A DNA stretch of 64,000 nucleotides from Gemmatimonadota bacterium (lineage in GTDB: Bacteria > JBHIER01 > G020348925): assembly GCA_020348925.1 (NCBI GenBank), contig CP070758.1, forward strand, positions 1,645,049 through 1,709,048, in the 5' to 3' direction. Shown here piece after piece: positions 51,834 to 61,324 of this stretch. The notes beneath the pieces were generated by a model that saw only the letters and a list, made by a program, of their open reading frames with translations, did no database searches and had not been told where the DNA came from. The position numbers and the translations under genes are program-made. The number at the start of each line of letters is the position of its first letter. Position 1 is the stretch's first letter.

Positions 51834-52874
51834 ATGTGGTGTCGGATTGTCTCGAAAAAACGTTTTCCCGATTTCGTATTCGTTGTTTTCATTACGATGC
51901 AGATGTTTCTTCCGTTTCATGCGTCTCTTGCTGAAAGTGAATTGGAGAAGGGAGTGGAATTGTATGAGAAAGCTCAGTACGAAGAGGCGAAAGTTCTCTT
52001 TGAAAACTACCTTGCCACGCATCCCAATCATCCGGAAGCTCTGTACTATATCGGTTTATTGGAGATGGATGGGACGAAATCTCAAAAACATTTTCGGACA
52101 CTGTGGATCAATCATCCGATGCATCCTTTTGCCGACGATGCTTTGTATGCTATCTGCCAGTATCATTACGCCAAGGGGTATTACATTACTGCCGGGAAAA
52201 TGTTGAAAAATCTTGTGAAGAATTATCCAGGAAGCAATGTGGCGGATGATGCCACTTACTGGGCAGGATCGTGTCAGCTGGCAGCCGAACATCCCGACTC
52301 GGCCCTTTCCATATGGCAAAAGCTGTTAAAAGATTATCCGAAGTCCAATATGTATGATTGGGCTGTTCTTGGAATTGGGGATGCCTACCGTGCCCTCTCG
52401 AAATACAATGAAGCCTGTCAAGAATATCATAAGATTATTGACTCGCCTTTCAGCGAAGAACTCAAATGTTCAGTCCTGTATAAATTGGGGAATTGCTACG
52501 AGCAACTCGGGGAAAATGCAACTGCTCGCAAGTACTTCAATACACTTATCGAACAGTGCCCGGATAGTTATGAGCGGATACTTATCAGTGGACGTGAAAA
52601 GAAAAAGCCAGCCTCCGAGGTGGAGGGTGCAGAAACCTATACCGTCCAGGTGGGTGCATTCATTCATAAAGAGAACGCGCTCAAGCTTCATACTCTGCTC
52701 TCGGGAAAAGGATATGAAACGAGCATTACTTCCAAGTATAAAGATGACGGTGAGTTACTCCATGTCGTTCACGTTGGTTCGTATTCCACGAGGGAACAAG
52801 CGCAAAACGTTGCAGAACGTCTCGAGAATGAGGAGGGATTTCAGCCGCACATCGTTCCGAAGAGCACGCAATGA
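51834..52874 (+). CDS. Exported TPR protein with C-terminal SPOR domain
   Basis: A 346-residue protein with a signal peptide (about 1-33, cleavage near FHASLA), TPR-like helical pairs (residues ~40-230, including NHPEALYYIGLLEMD and SNVADDATYWAGSC), and a C-terminal SPOR domain (YTVQVGAFIHKENALKLHTL to QPHIV). SPOR domains bind denuded peptidoglycan at division sites. It resembles YbgF/CpoB plus SPOR. ATG 51834 is chosen so that the signal peptide is N-terminal; the frame is open from 51780 inside lapB. It overlaps mutS by four bases. Confidence 0.85.
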   Translation: MWCRIVSKKRFPDFVFVVFITMQMFLPFHASLAESELEKGVELYEKAQYEEAKVLFENYLATHPNHPEALYYIGLLEMDGTKSQKHFRTLWINHPMHPFADDALYAICQYHYAKGYYITAGKMLKNLVKNYPGSNVADDATYWAGSCQLAAEHPDSALSIWQKLLKDYPKSNMYDWAVLGIGDAYRALSKYNEACQEYHKIIDSPFSEELKCSVLYKLGNCYEQLGENATARKYFNTLIEQCPDSYERILISGREKKKPASEVEGAETYTVQVGAFIHKENALKLHTLLSGKGYETSITSKYKDDGELLHVVHVGSYSTREQAQNVAERLENEEGFQPHIVPKSTQ

Positions 52875-55498
52875 GTCGGGATACCATGTCGAAAACAACG
52901 CCCATGATGGAGCAATACCTGAGTATTAAGCGTCAGCATCAAGATGCCATTCTCTTCTTTCGCATGGGCGATTTTTATGAGACCTTCTATGAAGATGCCC
53001 ACACTGCCTCAAAAGTCCTGGGAGTCGCTCTCACTTCCAGAAGTCAGGGCACGCAAGGTCGGATTCCACTGGCGGGCATCCCCCATCACGCTCTCGACAC
53101 ATATCTTTCAAAGCTGTTGAAAGCAGGTCATAAAGTCGCCATCTGTGAGCAAGTCGAGGATCCAAAGAAAGCCAAGGGGATTGTGAAACGGGAGGTGGTT
53201 GAAGTCGTGACTCCGGGGACGGCTCTGTCCGATGGCGTCCTCAAGGAGAACACGAATAACTATCTTGTTGGAATCTGTTCTGATGCGAAAAGATACGGAT
53301 TCGCGACCGTTGATATTTCGACTGGTGAGTTCACTGTCACCGAATTGAAGGCGGAGGATCTGCACGACGAATTACAGCGGGTGGGTCCGACGGAGATCGT
53401 TGTTCCTGAAACGTGGTTTCGCCACAACGGCCACATCATTACAGAACGCTTTCCGCAGCTGACGGTCAGCCCTCGAGATGATTGGACGTTCACCTATGAT
53501 TATGCTCGAGAGAGACTTCTCGCGCATTTTCAGGTACACTCGTTGCGAGGATTCGGATGTGAAGAACTCTCGGTAGGCTTGAGCGCCGCAGGTGCAATCT
53601 TGGTTTATCTTCAAGAGACCCAGAAGGGATCGCTTTCACATATACGGAGTCTTGCTCCGTATGCCCATTCGGAATATATGGTTCTCGATGCAGCAACACA
53701 ACGGAACCTGGAGTTGCTCACGTCGCTGACAGGAGAGCGTCACGGCACTCTTTTGGGTATTTTTGATCGGACCAAAACCCCGATGGGAGCCCGGCTTGTG
53801 AGACGTTGGCTTCAAAAACCATTGCGCAGTGTGGACGGCATCCGCTCCAGACTTGATGCGGTGGAATACCTTGTGGACACCGGTGATGTTCGAAAGCACC
53901 TCATCCGCCTCATGGGATTGTGCGGTGACTTGGAACGTTTGATCGCCAAGGTATGCACGGGTCGGGCCAACGCGCGAGACATCGTGAACCTCAAAGATTC
54001 TCTGAAGATTGTGCCGGAACTGCGCCTCGTCGCATCGCAAGCCCGCGGACCTCTCTTTGAACAGGTGCGCGACCACCTGAAAGAGGTCGGTGACATTGTC
54101 GATGTGATTGAGAAGACCCTGGTGGACGACCCGCCGCTGTCCTTAACGGACGGAGGTATCATACGTCAGGGGCATCATTCGGAATTGGATGAATTGAGAG
54201 CAATTCGTTTTCATGCCAAAGACTGGATCGCGCAACTTCAAGGGAAAGAGAGGGAACGAACGAAAATTGCATCCCTGAAAGTTCTCTATAACAGGGTCTT
54301 CGGTTACTATATCGAGGTCACAAAACCGAATCTTTCTAAAGTGCCTGAGGATTATGTTCGAAAACAGACTCTGGTAAATGCCGAGCGTTTCATCACTCCT
54401 GAGTTGAAAGAGTACGAAACGAAGGTCCTGGGTGCGGAGGAGCGGATCAACGATCTCGAATACGAACTCTTTGTGAGCGTGCGTGAACAGGTTGCCAACC
54501 AATCCGAGAGAATTCAGGACGTGGCCAAGGCGATCGCTCTTTCGGATGTCCTCGGTACCGTGGCCGAAGTGGCTGTCGCACATGGCTACTGTAAACCTGA
54601 GATCCATGACGGACCGGAAATAGACATCCGGGATGGTCGGCATCCGGTGGTGGAACGGCTTCTCGTGGGGGAGACGTTTGTACCGAACGATACGCATATC
54701 AGTACTGAACATGAACAGATTTTAGTGATCACCGGCCCAAATATGGCGGGGAAATCCACCTACTTGCGACAAGTGGCCCTGATTGTCCTCATGGCTCAAG
54801 TGGGCTCATATGTTCCCGCCAAGGAGGCTTCCATTGGTGTTGTCGATCGTATTTTTACGCGAGTCGGAGCTACGGATAGACTGGTTCAGGGTGAATCGAC
54901 CTTCTTGGTTGAAATGAATGAAGCGGCCAATATCCTGCACAATGCTACTCCTCAAAGCCTTATTATTCTTGACGAAATCGGACGAGGAACATCAACCTTC
55001 GATGGGTTGAGTATCGCTTGGGCCGTCACCGAATATCTTCATAAGAATCCACGCGTTGCGGCGAAAACTCTTTTCGCGACCCATTACCATGAGCTGACCG
55101 AGCTGGAACGCATTCTGCCGAGAGTGAAGAACTATAATATTGCCGTGAAAGAGTGGGGAGATGGTGTGGTCTTTTTGCGCAAGATCGTTGAGGGCGGGTG
55201 CGACCGCAGTTACGGCATTCAGGTCGCACGCTTGGCAGGTTTCCCACCGGAAGTCATTGAACGGGCAAAGGAAGTCTTGTCAAATCTGGAAGAGAATGAA
55301 CTCACTCCGAATCGAATTCCGAAGATTGCCAAAGGTGCTCATGCCCCGGATATTGTGGGCTCCGAGCAGTTCGATCTGTTCGCTTCGTATGACTCTCCTC
55401 TTTTAAAGGAGTTGGAGGATTTGGATATTTCCAAGATCACCCCCTTGGAAGCTTTGACCAAGCTTCACGAATTGAAAGAAAAATTGAAGAGACAGTAA
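52871..55498 (+). CDS. mutS: DNA mismatch repair protein MutS
   Basis: Recognises mismatches and signals MutL. The full-length 875-residue protein has the mismatch-binding FFRMGDFYETF (Phe-x-Glu), clamp and core domains, and the ATPase with Walker A GPNMAGKST (~622-630), ILDEIGRGTSTFDGLSIAWA and ATHYHEL. ATG overlaps the SPOR stop. It ends the operon, 86 bases from the stop of the convergent crotonase gene; no clear terminator lies between. Confidence 0.98.
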   Translation: MSRDTMSKTTPMMEQYLSIKRQHQDAILFFRMGDFYETFYEDAHTASKVLGVALTSRSQGTQGRIPLAGIPHHALDTYLSKLLKAGHKVAICEQVEDPKKAKGIVKREVVEVVTPGTALSDGVLKENTNNYLVGICSDAKRYGFATVDISTGEFTVTELKAEDLHDELQRVGPTEIVVPETWFRHNGHIITERFPQLTVSPRDDWTFTYDYARERLLAHFQVHSLRGFGCEELSVGLSAAGAILVYLQETQKGSLSHIRSLAPYAHSEYMVLDAATQRNLELLTSLTGERHGTLLGIFDRTKTPMGARLVRRWLQKPLRSVDGIRSRLDAVEYLVDTGDVRKHLIRLMGLCGDLERLIAKVCTGRANARDIVNLKDSLKIVPELRLVASQARGPLFEQVRDHLKEVGDIVDVIEKTLVDDPPLSLTDGGIIRQGHHSELDELRAIRFHAKDWIAQLQGKERERTKIASLKVLYNRVFGYYIEVTKPNLSKVPEDYVRKQTLVNAERFITPELKEYETKVLGAEERINDLEYELFVSVREQVANQSERIQDVAKAIALSDVLGTVAEVAVAHGYCKPEIHDGPEIDIRDGRHPVVERLLVGETFVPNDTHISTEHEQILVITGPNMAGKSTYLRQVALIVLMAQVGSYVPAKEASIGVVDRIFTRVGATDRLVQGESTFLVEMNEAANILHNATPQSLIILDEIGRGTSTFDGLSIAWAVTEYLHKNPRVAAKTLFATHYHELTELERILPRVKNYNIAVKEWGDGVVFLRKIVEGGCDRSYGIQVARLAGFPPEVIERAKEVLSNLEENELTPNRIPKIAKGAHAPDIVGSEQFDLFASYDSPLLKELEDLDISKITPLEALTKLHELKEKLKRQ

Positions 55499-55584
55499 TT
55501 GGACTGCACTCAATTTATTGTATACGAATCCCCGTGCCTATCGATGGCAGCCATGCCGTCACCCTTTCACTCCCACCCCCAAAC

Positions 55585-56340
55585 TTAGAACGTCTCCATT
55601 GCATCCTTTAATTTTTGACGGGTTTCATCCGAAAACCAGCAGTCGACGAACAGTTGTTCTTTCTCCTTGAGGTGTTTTTGAATTTGCGTTTCCACCGGTT
55701 CCACGCGATTGCTCTTAATGATCTGGAACGCCCTGTGAGGTAATTCCCCTATCGTCTTTGCTTTTTCAATCGATTTCGGTATGACGTCCGCAACCGGCAC
55801 CACACGGTCTACCATACCCATTCGGACGGAATCTTCGGCTCTGTAAAACTCACCGAACTCCGAGATTTCACGAGCGTATCGGGCTCCGACCAGATCCCGG
55901 AGAATGCGATCGCCGGGGTAGGGGACGGGCACGCCAAGTTTCGCCTCGTTCAAACCCATCAATTTTCTACCTCGGGCGATGATCCGGTAGTCGCAGCAGA
56001 GAGCCAAGAGACATCCTCCGGCAATGGCATGACCTGTTACTGCTGCCACTGTCGGCTTGGGAAATGTATAGAGCTCAATACACGTGTGATTAAAGGCTTG
56101 GTAAAATTCTTGAAATTCTTTTGGGGTGAGTTCGAACAGTCTGGGAATATTGAAGCCGATCGAGAAGAACTTATTATTTGAACTGCAGAGGACAACACTT
56201 CTTACCTTCGAATCATCTTTTTTTCCCCTGAGTGTCTCCGTGAGTTGTTGGATGAGTTGAAGGTCGATTGGATTTGTAACGTCTCTATTCAATTGCACAA
56301 GAGCGACGGACGCTCTGTCCTCTGTTCGTATGAATTCCAT
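55585..56340 (-). CDS. Enoyl-CoA hydratase/isomerase family (crotonase) protein
   Basis: A 251-residue crotonase. The oxyanion-hole regions are NKFFSIGFNI and HAIAGGC, and Glu132 (NEAKLGV) and Glu158 (REISEFGE) align with the two catalytic Glu of enoyl-CoA hydratase, so it may be active. Substrate unknown; no other beta-oxidation gene is nearby. Start ATG 56340 has AAGGAG eight bases before it. It lies 45 bases after the lipoprotein gene on the same strand. Confidence 0.86.
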   Translation of the reverse strand: MEFIRTEDRASVALVQLNRDVTNPIDLQLIQQLTETLRGKKDDSKVRSVVLCSSNNKFFSIGFNIPRLFELTPKEFQEFYQAFNHTCIELYTFPKPTVAAVTGHAIAGGCLLALCCDYRIIARGRKLMGLNEAKLGVPVPYPGDRILRDLVGARYAREISEFGEFYRAEDSVRMGMVDRVVPVADVIPKSIEKAKTIGELPHRAFQIIKSNRVEPVETQIQKHLKEKEQLFVDCWFSDETRQKLKDAMETF

Positions 56341-56385
56341 TGAATTACTCCTTCTTGCAGTGACGCTCTCTTGGCGAGAAAGATA

Positions 56386-57558
56386 TTATTTGAATCTGCT
56401 TTGGATCTTTTGGATTAAGGATTGGTCGTCCGCTCGTTGTGCCAGAATGAGAGCCTTCAGGCTCCATTTCCGTGCTGATGCAATGTTCCCTTGAGAATTC
56501 AAGTAATCCGCCAATTTCACAAAAGGTTCAACGTAATGGAGGTTCAGTTGTTTCACTAATGGCTCCGAAACGTGGACGTCGCTGTACCAATCATGATCCA
56601 AATAGTCCAATCTCAGTTTGTTTTCCACAATATCCTGATGGAGTGCGTCCTTATCTGATGGATCGACACGAAAAGTATACACAAGACCTGTGAGGCTGAG
56701 ATCGTCTCGAAAATTGGCATAATACCCTTGGTGGAGGGTGCGTGCAAGATGAATGGGTATGTGGGGATATTTTTGGTGTATCCCACGAATGAACCTTTCC
56801 AAAAATGAAGGTATCTGAACATCGGAGAGGTCGCTCACATGAAACTCGATCCCTTTTTCTCTTAACTTGGATTGAAGATATGATCTGTTGCCAAATATTG
56901 CGTGGATGTTGAGGATCAAAATATCTTCTCGAACTTCTTTCACCACCTGGAGAATCCAGGCGGGATATGTGTCGTTATCACCGTTTACAATGAGTATCGC
57001 GTTTTCTTGGGCGGAGATCAACATATTATAATTGAAATTCAGGATACCGGGAGAAATCGCTTTGCTCCGATATAATTTTGTGCAGAACTCTTTCTTTTTT
57101 TCTTTATTCCCGGTCATTTCATATTCTTTCATGAATTCCCAATAGAGATCGGGTTCACCGGGATGTATGCCATAGGCTTTTTCCAATCGGGAGAAGTCAG
57201 TCCCGTAGTTATAATAATGTATGTAATGATAGACCCAGGAATCCGGTATCGCTTTTCCCATCTCACTGTAGATAGAATCCAAGAGTGCTTCTCTTGTCTC
57301 TGTCTGTCCCTCAACATTCGCCCAGCCGTAGCGAGCGGCAAAGAAATAATTGTACCACGCATCTTCATTTTGTGGATTAATGCCTATCTCGTTCTTCCAC
57401 AGGATTTCTTGTTTCTTGTACCACTCTTTCGATTGTACTGAATAACAATATCTGTATATTCTTTGAGGACTCTCATGGGGCGACTGGCCGCAAGCAAAAG
57501 ATGAAGTTGTGAAAATTATGAGGAGAAGGTTCAGACAGAGATGCCGATTCGGTGCCAT
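56386..57558 (-). CDS. Lipoprotein resembling the soluble part of DUF2723 proteins
   Basis: A 390-residue exported protein. The signal segment ends in SFACGQ, a weak lipobox. The first part is helical (NEDAWYNYFFAARYGW, a TPR-like stretch). The middle has NAILIVNGDNDTYPAWILQ then VREDILILN, very like the C-terminal region of DUF2723 (TMEM260-like) membrane glycosyltransferase-type proteins, but here without membrane helices. Function unknown. Start ATG 57558 is set by AAGGAG 57565-57570 on the minus strand; a 60-residue upstream extension to 57738 is basic and not coding. Confidence 0.72.
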   Translation of the reverse strand: MAPNRHLCLNLLLIIFTTSSFACGQSPHESPQRIYRYCYSVQSKEWYKKQEILWKNEIGINPQNEDAWYNYFFAARYGWANVEGQTETREALLDSIYSEMGKAIPDSWVYHYIHYYNYGTDFSRLEKAYGIHPGEPDLYWEFMKEYEMTGNKEKKKEFCTKLYRSKAISPGILNFNYNMLISAQENAILIVNGDNDTYPAWILQVVKEVREDILILNIHAIFGNRSYLQSKLREKGIEFHVSDLSDVQIPSFLERFIRGIHQKYPHIPIHLARTLHQGYYANFRDDLSLTGLVYTFRVDPSDKDALHQDIVENKLRLDYLDHDWYSDVHVSEPLVKQLNLHYVEPFVKLADYLNSQGNIASARKWSLKALILAQRADDQSLIQKIQSRFK

Positions 57559-58013
57559 GCCATACTCCTTAGGTTGTACTCGACTGGGATCGCCCCTACG
57601 CCTGTTTCTGTTGCTTCCCTGTGTCGTATCGTCCGAATTCGTATCAGTTCTCTTCTGCTTCATTCGGAGGGTGTCGTGCCGGCCGAAGTGATGTGCTTGT
57701 CCTGATGTATCGGGGAATCTTCTTGTTGAAGCTATCATTGTTTGCCTAACTTGCAGACAAATTTTATGAATATCTCAGACATTCTCCTCAAAATAGGACA
57801 CATCTTGGTTCGTGTGAGTTTCATCATCTCGACGTGAATTCATTGTGATTTCTCATTCAGATCAAATCACTTCTTCTGTGGTTCAGACCGGTATCCCGAT
57901 TGTGCAAGCTGAGTATCGTCAGCCATTTTTCCCTTGACTTTGACAAAATTCTGTTAGAGATTTGACCTCATAATTTTAATTTGTTGTGTTTTCTCTAACG
58001 ACGGGATCAGCAT
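57559..58013. other. Divergent intergenic region
   Basis: There is no credible gene. Near the right end ttgactttgaca (57934-57945) holds two overlapping -35-like boxes, but no good -10 follows at the normal distance. No hairpin terminator or repeat was seen. Confidence 0.45.
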
Positions 58014-58907
58014 GTGAACGTGTTAACACTCAAGAATGTCTCCAAGACATTCGGAGACTTTTACGCAGTCAACGATCTGAGTTTTTCTATTGCATCGGGA
58101 ACGATGTACGGGCTTCTTGGTCCGAACGGTGCAGGGAAGACAACGACAATTCGTATGATAATGGACATCATCGTACCGGATCAAGGGGAGATCGAAATTC
58201 TGGGCAGACGGAATTCTTCTTTCGTTCGAGACCGTATTGGGTATCTGCCGGAGGAGCGTGGTTTGTATCGGAAGATGAGGGTCGGTGAACTGCTTCTCTT
58301 TTTCAGTCAAACGAAAGGCATGAAAAAAGCCGATGCGAGAGAAAAAATCGATTTCTGGCTCGAGCATCTGGACTTGTCAGAGTGGAAAGATAAAAAGGTG
58401 GAAGAGCTTTCACGAGGCATGCAGCAGAAGCTTCAGTTCATCACGACGGTTTTTCATGAACCGGAACTCATTATCCTCGACGAGCCGTTTACTGGTCTCG
58501 ATCCTGTGAACGTCAATCTCCTGAAGGAAATCATGCTGGAACTGCAGAAGAATGGGGTCACCGTCATTCTTTCAACCCATCTGATGGATCAAGTGGAGAA
58601 ACTCTGCAACTCTATCTGTCTCCTTCACCAAGGCAAGAAAGTGCTCGAGGGACCACTCGCTCACATCAAAAAACAGGTTGGCCGAAACAGCATTGCTCTT
58701 GCCTACGAGGGGACGGCCCGTTTTCTTCGCGATGCGAGACTCATTAACCGCTTTGATAACTACGGCAATTATGTTGAAGTGCACCCTGCCGAGGGAGTCG
58801 ATCCTCAAGAGATACTGCATAGGGCTGTCCAGGAGGTGACAGTCTCGCGCTTTGAGATTGTCGAACCTTCGTTGAACGAGATTTTTATTCAAACCGTCCA
58901 GAGGTAA
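58014..58907 (+). CDS. ABC transporter ATP-binding protein (NatA-like)
   Basis: A 297-residue ATPase of the ABC-2 exporter class: Walker A GPNGAGKTT (~39-47), signature LSRGMQQKLQF, Walker B LIILDEPFTGLDP and the switch His in STHLMDQ. The C-terminal extension (DUF4162-like, about 230-297) is typical of NatA/BcrA-type proteins. It starts with GTG 58014. The permease follows 12 bases later. Substrate unknown. Confidence 0.93.
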   Translation: MNVLTLKNVSKTFGDFYAVNDLSFSIASGTMYGLLGPNGAGKTTTIRMIMDIIVPDQGEIEILGRRNSSFVRDRIGYLPEERGLYRKMRVGELLLFFSQTKGMKKADAREKIDFWLEHLDLSEWKDKKVEELSRGMQQKLQFITTVFHEPELIILDEPFTGLDPVNVNLLKEIMLELQKNGVTVILSTHLMDQVEKLCNSICLLHQGKKVLEGPLAHIKKQVGRNSIALAYEGTARFLRDARLINRFDNYGNYVEVHPAEGVDPQEILHRAVQEVTVSRFEIVEPSLNEIFIQTVQR

Positions 58908-58919
58908 TGGAGCGCATTG

Positions 58920-60200
58920 ATGAGAAAACTGTTCGCTATCATTCAAAGGGAATACCTCACCCGAGTCAAGACGAAAGGATTTGTCATCGGTACGCTATTA
59001 ATGCCAGTTTTTATCGTTTTTATTACCATCGCTCCTGCCGCTTTTATGGCTATGAAATCTGAAGAACCGAGGCACATTGCCTTGGTGGATCTGACGAAAC
59101 AGGTCTATGATCCGCTCTCGGAAACATTGGACGAACGGACGAAAACTGGGGAACGGATTTATCAACTTCATCTCGTTGCGGCCAGATCTGATCGCTTCGA
59201 GGAGGTTAAAAATAATTTGAAAGCGGATATCAATCAAAAAAAGATTGATGCGTATCTCATCATTCATCAAGATGTCTTTGAAACGAACAACGTTGAATAT
59301 CACTCCACAAACGTCTCCAATTTCAGAGAAAACAGTGAGATCGAAAGGGCCATCTCACGGGTCGTCACGAAACTTCGTCTGGAGCGGAGCGGTTTCGTAC
59401 CGGATGAGGTCAACCACCTGGTGCAAAGCGTGAAATTGAATACGTTCAAAATCGGCCCGGGGGGCAAGGAACAGAAAGATGTGGGATTAAGCTTTGCGAT
59501 CACCTATATCATGGTCTTTGTTCTCTATCTGGCTCTCATTCTGTATGGGGCGATGACGATGCGGAGCATCGTCGAGGACAAGAACAACCGCGTTATCGAG
59601 GTCATTATCTCAGCCGTAAAGCCCTTTCACCTTATGGCGGGAAAGATTCTCGGCATTGGAGCGGTAGGGCTCACTCAATTTTTCATCTGGGCCGCTGTGG
59701 CCGGATTCTTATCTCTCTATAGCTCCAACCTCGTCGCCTCGTTTCTGCCGTCAGCCGGAGATGTCCCGTTGCCTTCCGTGTCCCTGTCACAATTGATCTT
59801 TTTTGTTCTCTTTTTCATCCTGGGCTTCTTCTTCTATTCCACACTCTACGCCGGTATCGGGGCACTGGTCAATTCTGACCAGGAAGCACAGCAGTTGCAA
59901 TGGCCTGTGATTTCATTTCTCATTGTGGCTTTTCTGCTTGTTTTTTATACGATGAGTAATCCTGACAGTAACCTCTCAATTCTTTTTTCAGTATTGCCGA
60001 TGTTTTCACCTATTCTGATGTTCATGCGCATCTCTGTTCATACGCCTCCCACCGCTCAAGTGGCTGCTGCGGTCATCATTCTCATTCTTTCCGTGTGGGC
60101 GATGATCTGGTTTGTGGCTCGAATTTTTCGGATCGGTATTCTCATGTACGGGAAACGACCGAACCTGCCAGAAGTGGTGAAATGGGTCAAGCACGGTTAG
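58920..60200 (+). CDS. ABC-2 family permease (NatB-like)
   Basis: A 426-residue membrane protein: an N-terminal helix (MPVFIVFITIAPAAFMAM), a periplasmic region of about 170 residues, then five to six helices (ITYIMVFVLYLALILYGAMT and after). The RSIVEDKNNRVIEVIISAVKP block after the second helix is typical of NatB-type permeases. Start ATG 58920; a TTG three bases before is also in frame. With the ATPase it forms an exporter, possibly of sodium or a drug. Confidence 0.9.
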   Translation: MRKLFAIIQREYLTRVKTKGFVIGTLLMPVFIVFITIAPAAFMAMKSEEPRHIALVDLTKQVYDPLSETLDERTKTGERIYQLHLVAARSDRFEEVKNNLKADINQKKIDAYLIIHQDVFETNNVEYHSTNVSNFRENSEIERAISRVVTKLRLERSGFVPDEVNHLVQSVKLNTFKIGPGGKEQKDVGLSFAITYIMVFVLYLALILYGAMTMRSIVEDKNNRVIEVIISAVKPFHLMAGKILGIGAVGLTQFFIWAAVAGFLSLYSSNLVASFLPSAGDVPLPSVSLSQLIFFVLFFILGFFFYSTLYAGIGALVNSDQEAQQLQWPVISFLIVAFLLVFYTMSNPDSNLSILFSVLPMFSPILMFMRISVHTPPTAQVAAAVIILILSVWAMIWFVARIFRIGILMYGKRPNLPEVVKWVKHG

Positions 60201-60259
60201 TCATGAAGGAAGGGTGACATACTTTTGTTGAACATTGAAGCTATAGAAGGAAGTGACTG

Positions 60260-61120
60260 ATGATGCACACAAAAAAAGTACGGATATGGGTATTACTTCT
60301 TGCAGTATTCGTGGTTCAGTGTGAGAGAAAAATCCCCTCAAACGAGATTGCCTTTGTCTCTGATCGGGCGGGGAACCAGGACATTTACCTATTGGATGTG
60401 GACACAGACTCTGCCCTGGCACTGACTCAGCATGAGGCGGAGGACTGGGCACCGAACTGGTCACCGGACGGGAGGAAACTGGCCTTCGCTTCGACACGTG
60501 CTGGGGGGTGGAACATTTTTATCATGGACATGGAGAATCGGAGAATAGTACAGCTTACTGATACCGGCAAAGATCGGCGGCCATCGTGGTCGCCGACAGG
60601 TTCGCGAATAGCCTTCACCTCTGAACGGGATGAGAATTCTGAAATCTATATTATGAAGTCCGACGGATCCGAGCAGATGAATGTGACCCATCATCGGGCT
60701 CGTGATGATCGCCCCCTCTGGTCGCCGGACGAACATCGCATTGCCTTCAGTTCCGATCGGGATGGCAGTTGGGACATATATATTTTGAACATTGAGACAG
60801 GTACGACAGACAAGATTACGGAGGATGTGTTGTCCGAATATCCGGGCGCGTGGTCCGAAGATGGTGCAAGGCTTCTTTTTGTGTCCGGTGACGACATTGT
60901 TCAATATTCATTCGAGGGGGAACGAACAACAGTCCTGACACAGGATGATTCACGAGAAGGAACGCTCAGTTATTCTCCCGATGGAGCGCAGATCGTTTTT
61001 GATTCGGACCGTTCCGGGGATTATGATATCTGGATCATGAACGCTGATGGAACCGATCCGAAAAACGTGACTCAGCATCCAGCTTTTGATTGGTTTCCGC
61101 AATGGAGACCTTGTCCCTAG
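60260..61120 (+). CDS. TolB-like PD40 beta-propeller protein, exported
   Basis: A 286-residue protein with a short hydrophobic signal ending at VVQCE, an atypical lipobox. Six WD40-like PD40 blades follow, each with WSPDG...IAFxSDR...IYIM spacing, as in the TolB propeller. It lacks the N-terminal TolB domain, so it is not TolB itself. A role as a periplasmic binding propeller is likely. It starts 59 bases after the ABC permease. Confidence 0.82.
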   Translation: MMHTKKVRIWVLLLAVFVVQCERKIPSNEIAFVSDRAGNQDIYLLDVDTDSALALTQHEAEDWAPNWSPDGRKLAFASTRAGGWNIFIMDMENRRIVQLTDTGKDRRPSWSPTGSRIAFTSERDENSEIYIMKSDGSEQMNVTHHRARDDRPLWSPDEHRIAFSSDRDGSWDIYILNIETGTTDKITEDVLSEYPGAWSEDGARLLFVSGDDIVQYSFEGERTTVLTQDDSREGTLSYSPDGAQIVFDSDRSGDYDIWIMNADGTDPKNVTQHPAFDWFPQWRPCP

Positions 61121-61216
61121 TCCGCCCACATGGGCTCACACGGCACCCTGGGACGTCGTTGCGAAATTTTAAGCTTAAAAAAGGAGCGTTTCCTCTTTTT
61201 CGTAAAAAGTTTCCTC

Positions 61217-61245
61217 TTGACAATCTCTCTTGAAAACAATATTTT
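61217..61245 (+). promoter_or_regulatory. grpE promoter
   Basis: TTGACA 61217-61222 and TATTTT 61240-61245 with a 17-base spacer. The transcript would start near 61252, only a few bases before the hairpin described next. Confidence 0.8.
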
Positions 61246-61255
61246 ATTGGTGATT

Positions 61256-61283
61256 TAGGCACCTCATCGGGTGCCTATTTTTT
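61256..61283 (+). terminator. Terminator-like hairpin inside the grpE leader
   Basis: Perfect 8-base stem taggcacc 61256-61263 with ggtgccta 61270-61277, a six-base loop and six T at 61278-61283. It lies between the grpE promoter and grpE. It may stop transcripts from the upstream propeller gene, or act on the short grpE leader itself. Confidence 0.75.
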
Positions 61284-61324
61284 AAGAACGACGCCGATGA
61301 AAGACAGGTTGAAGGAGTGTATGT

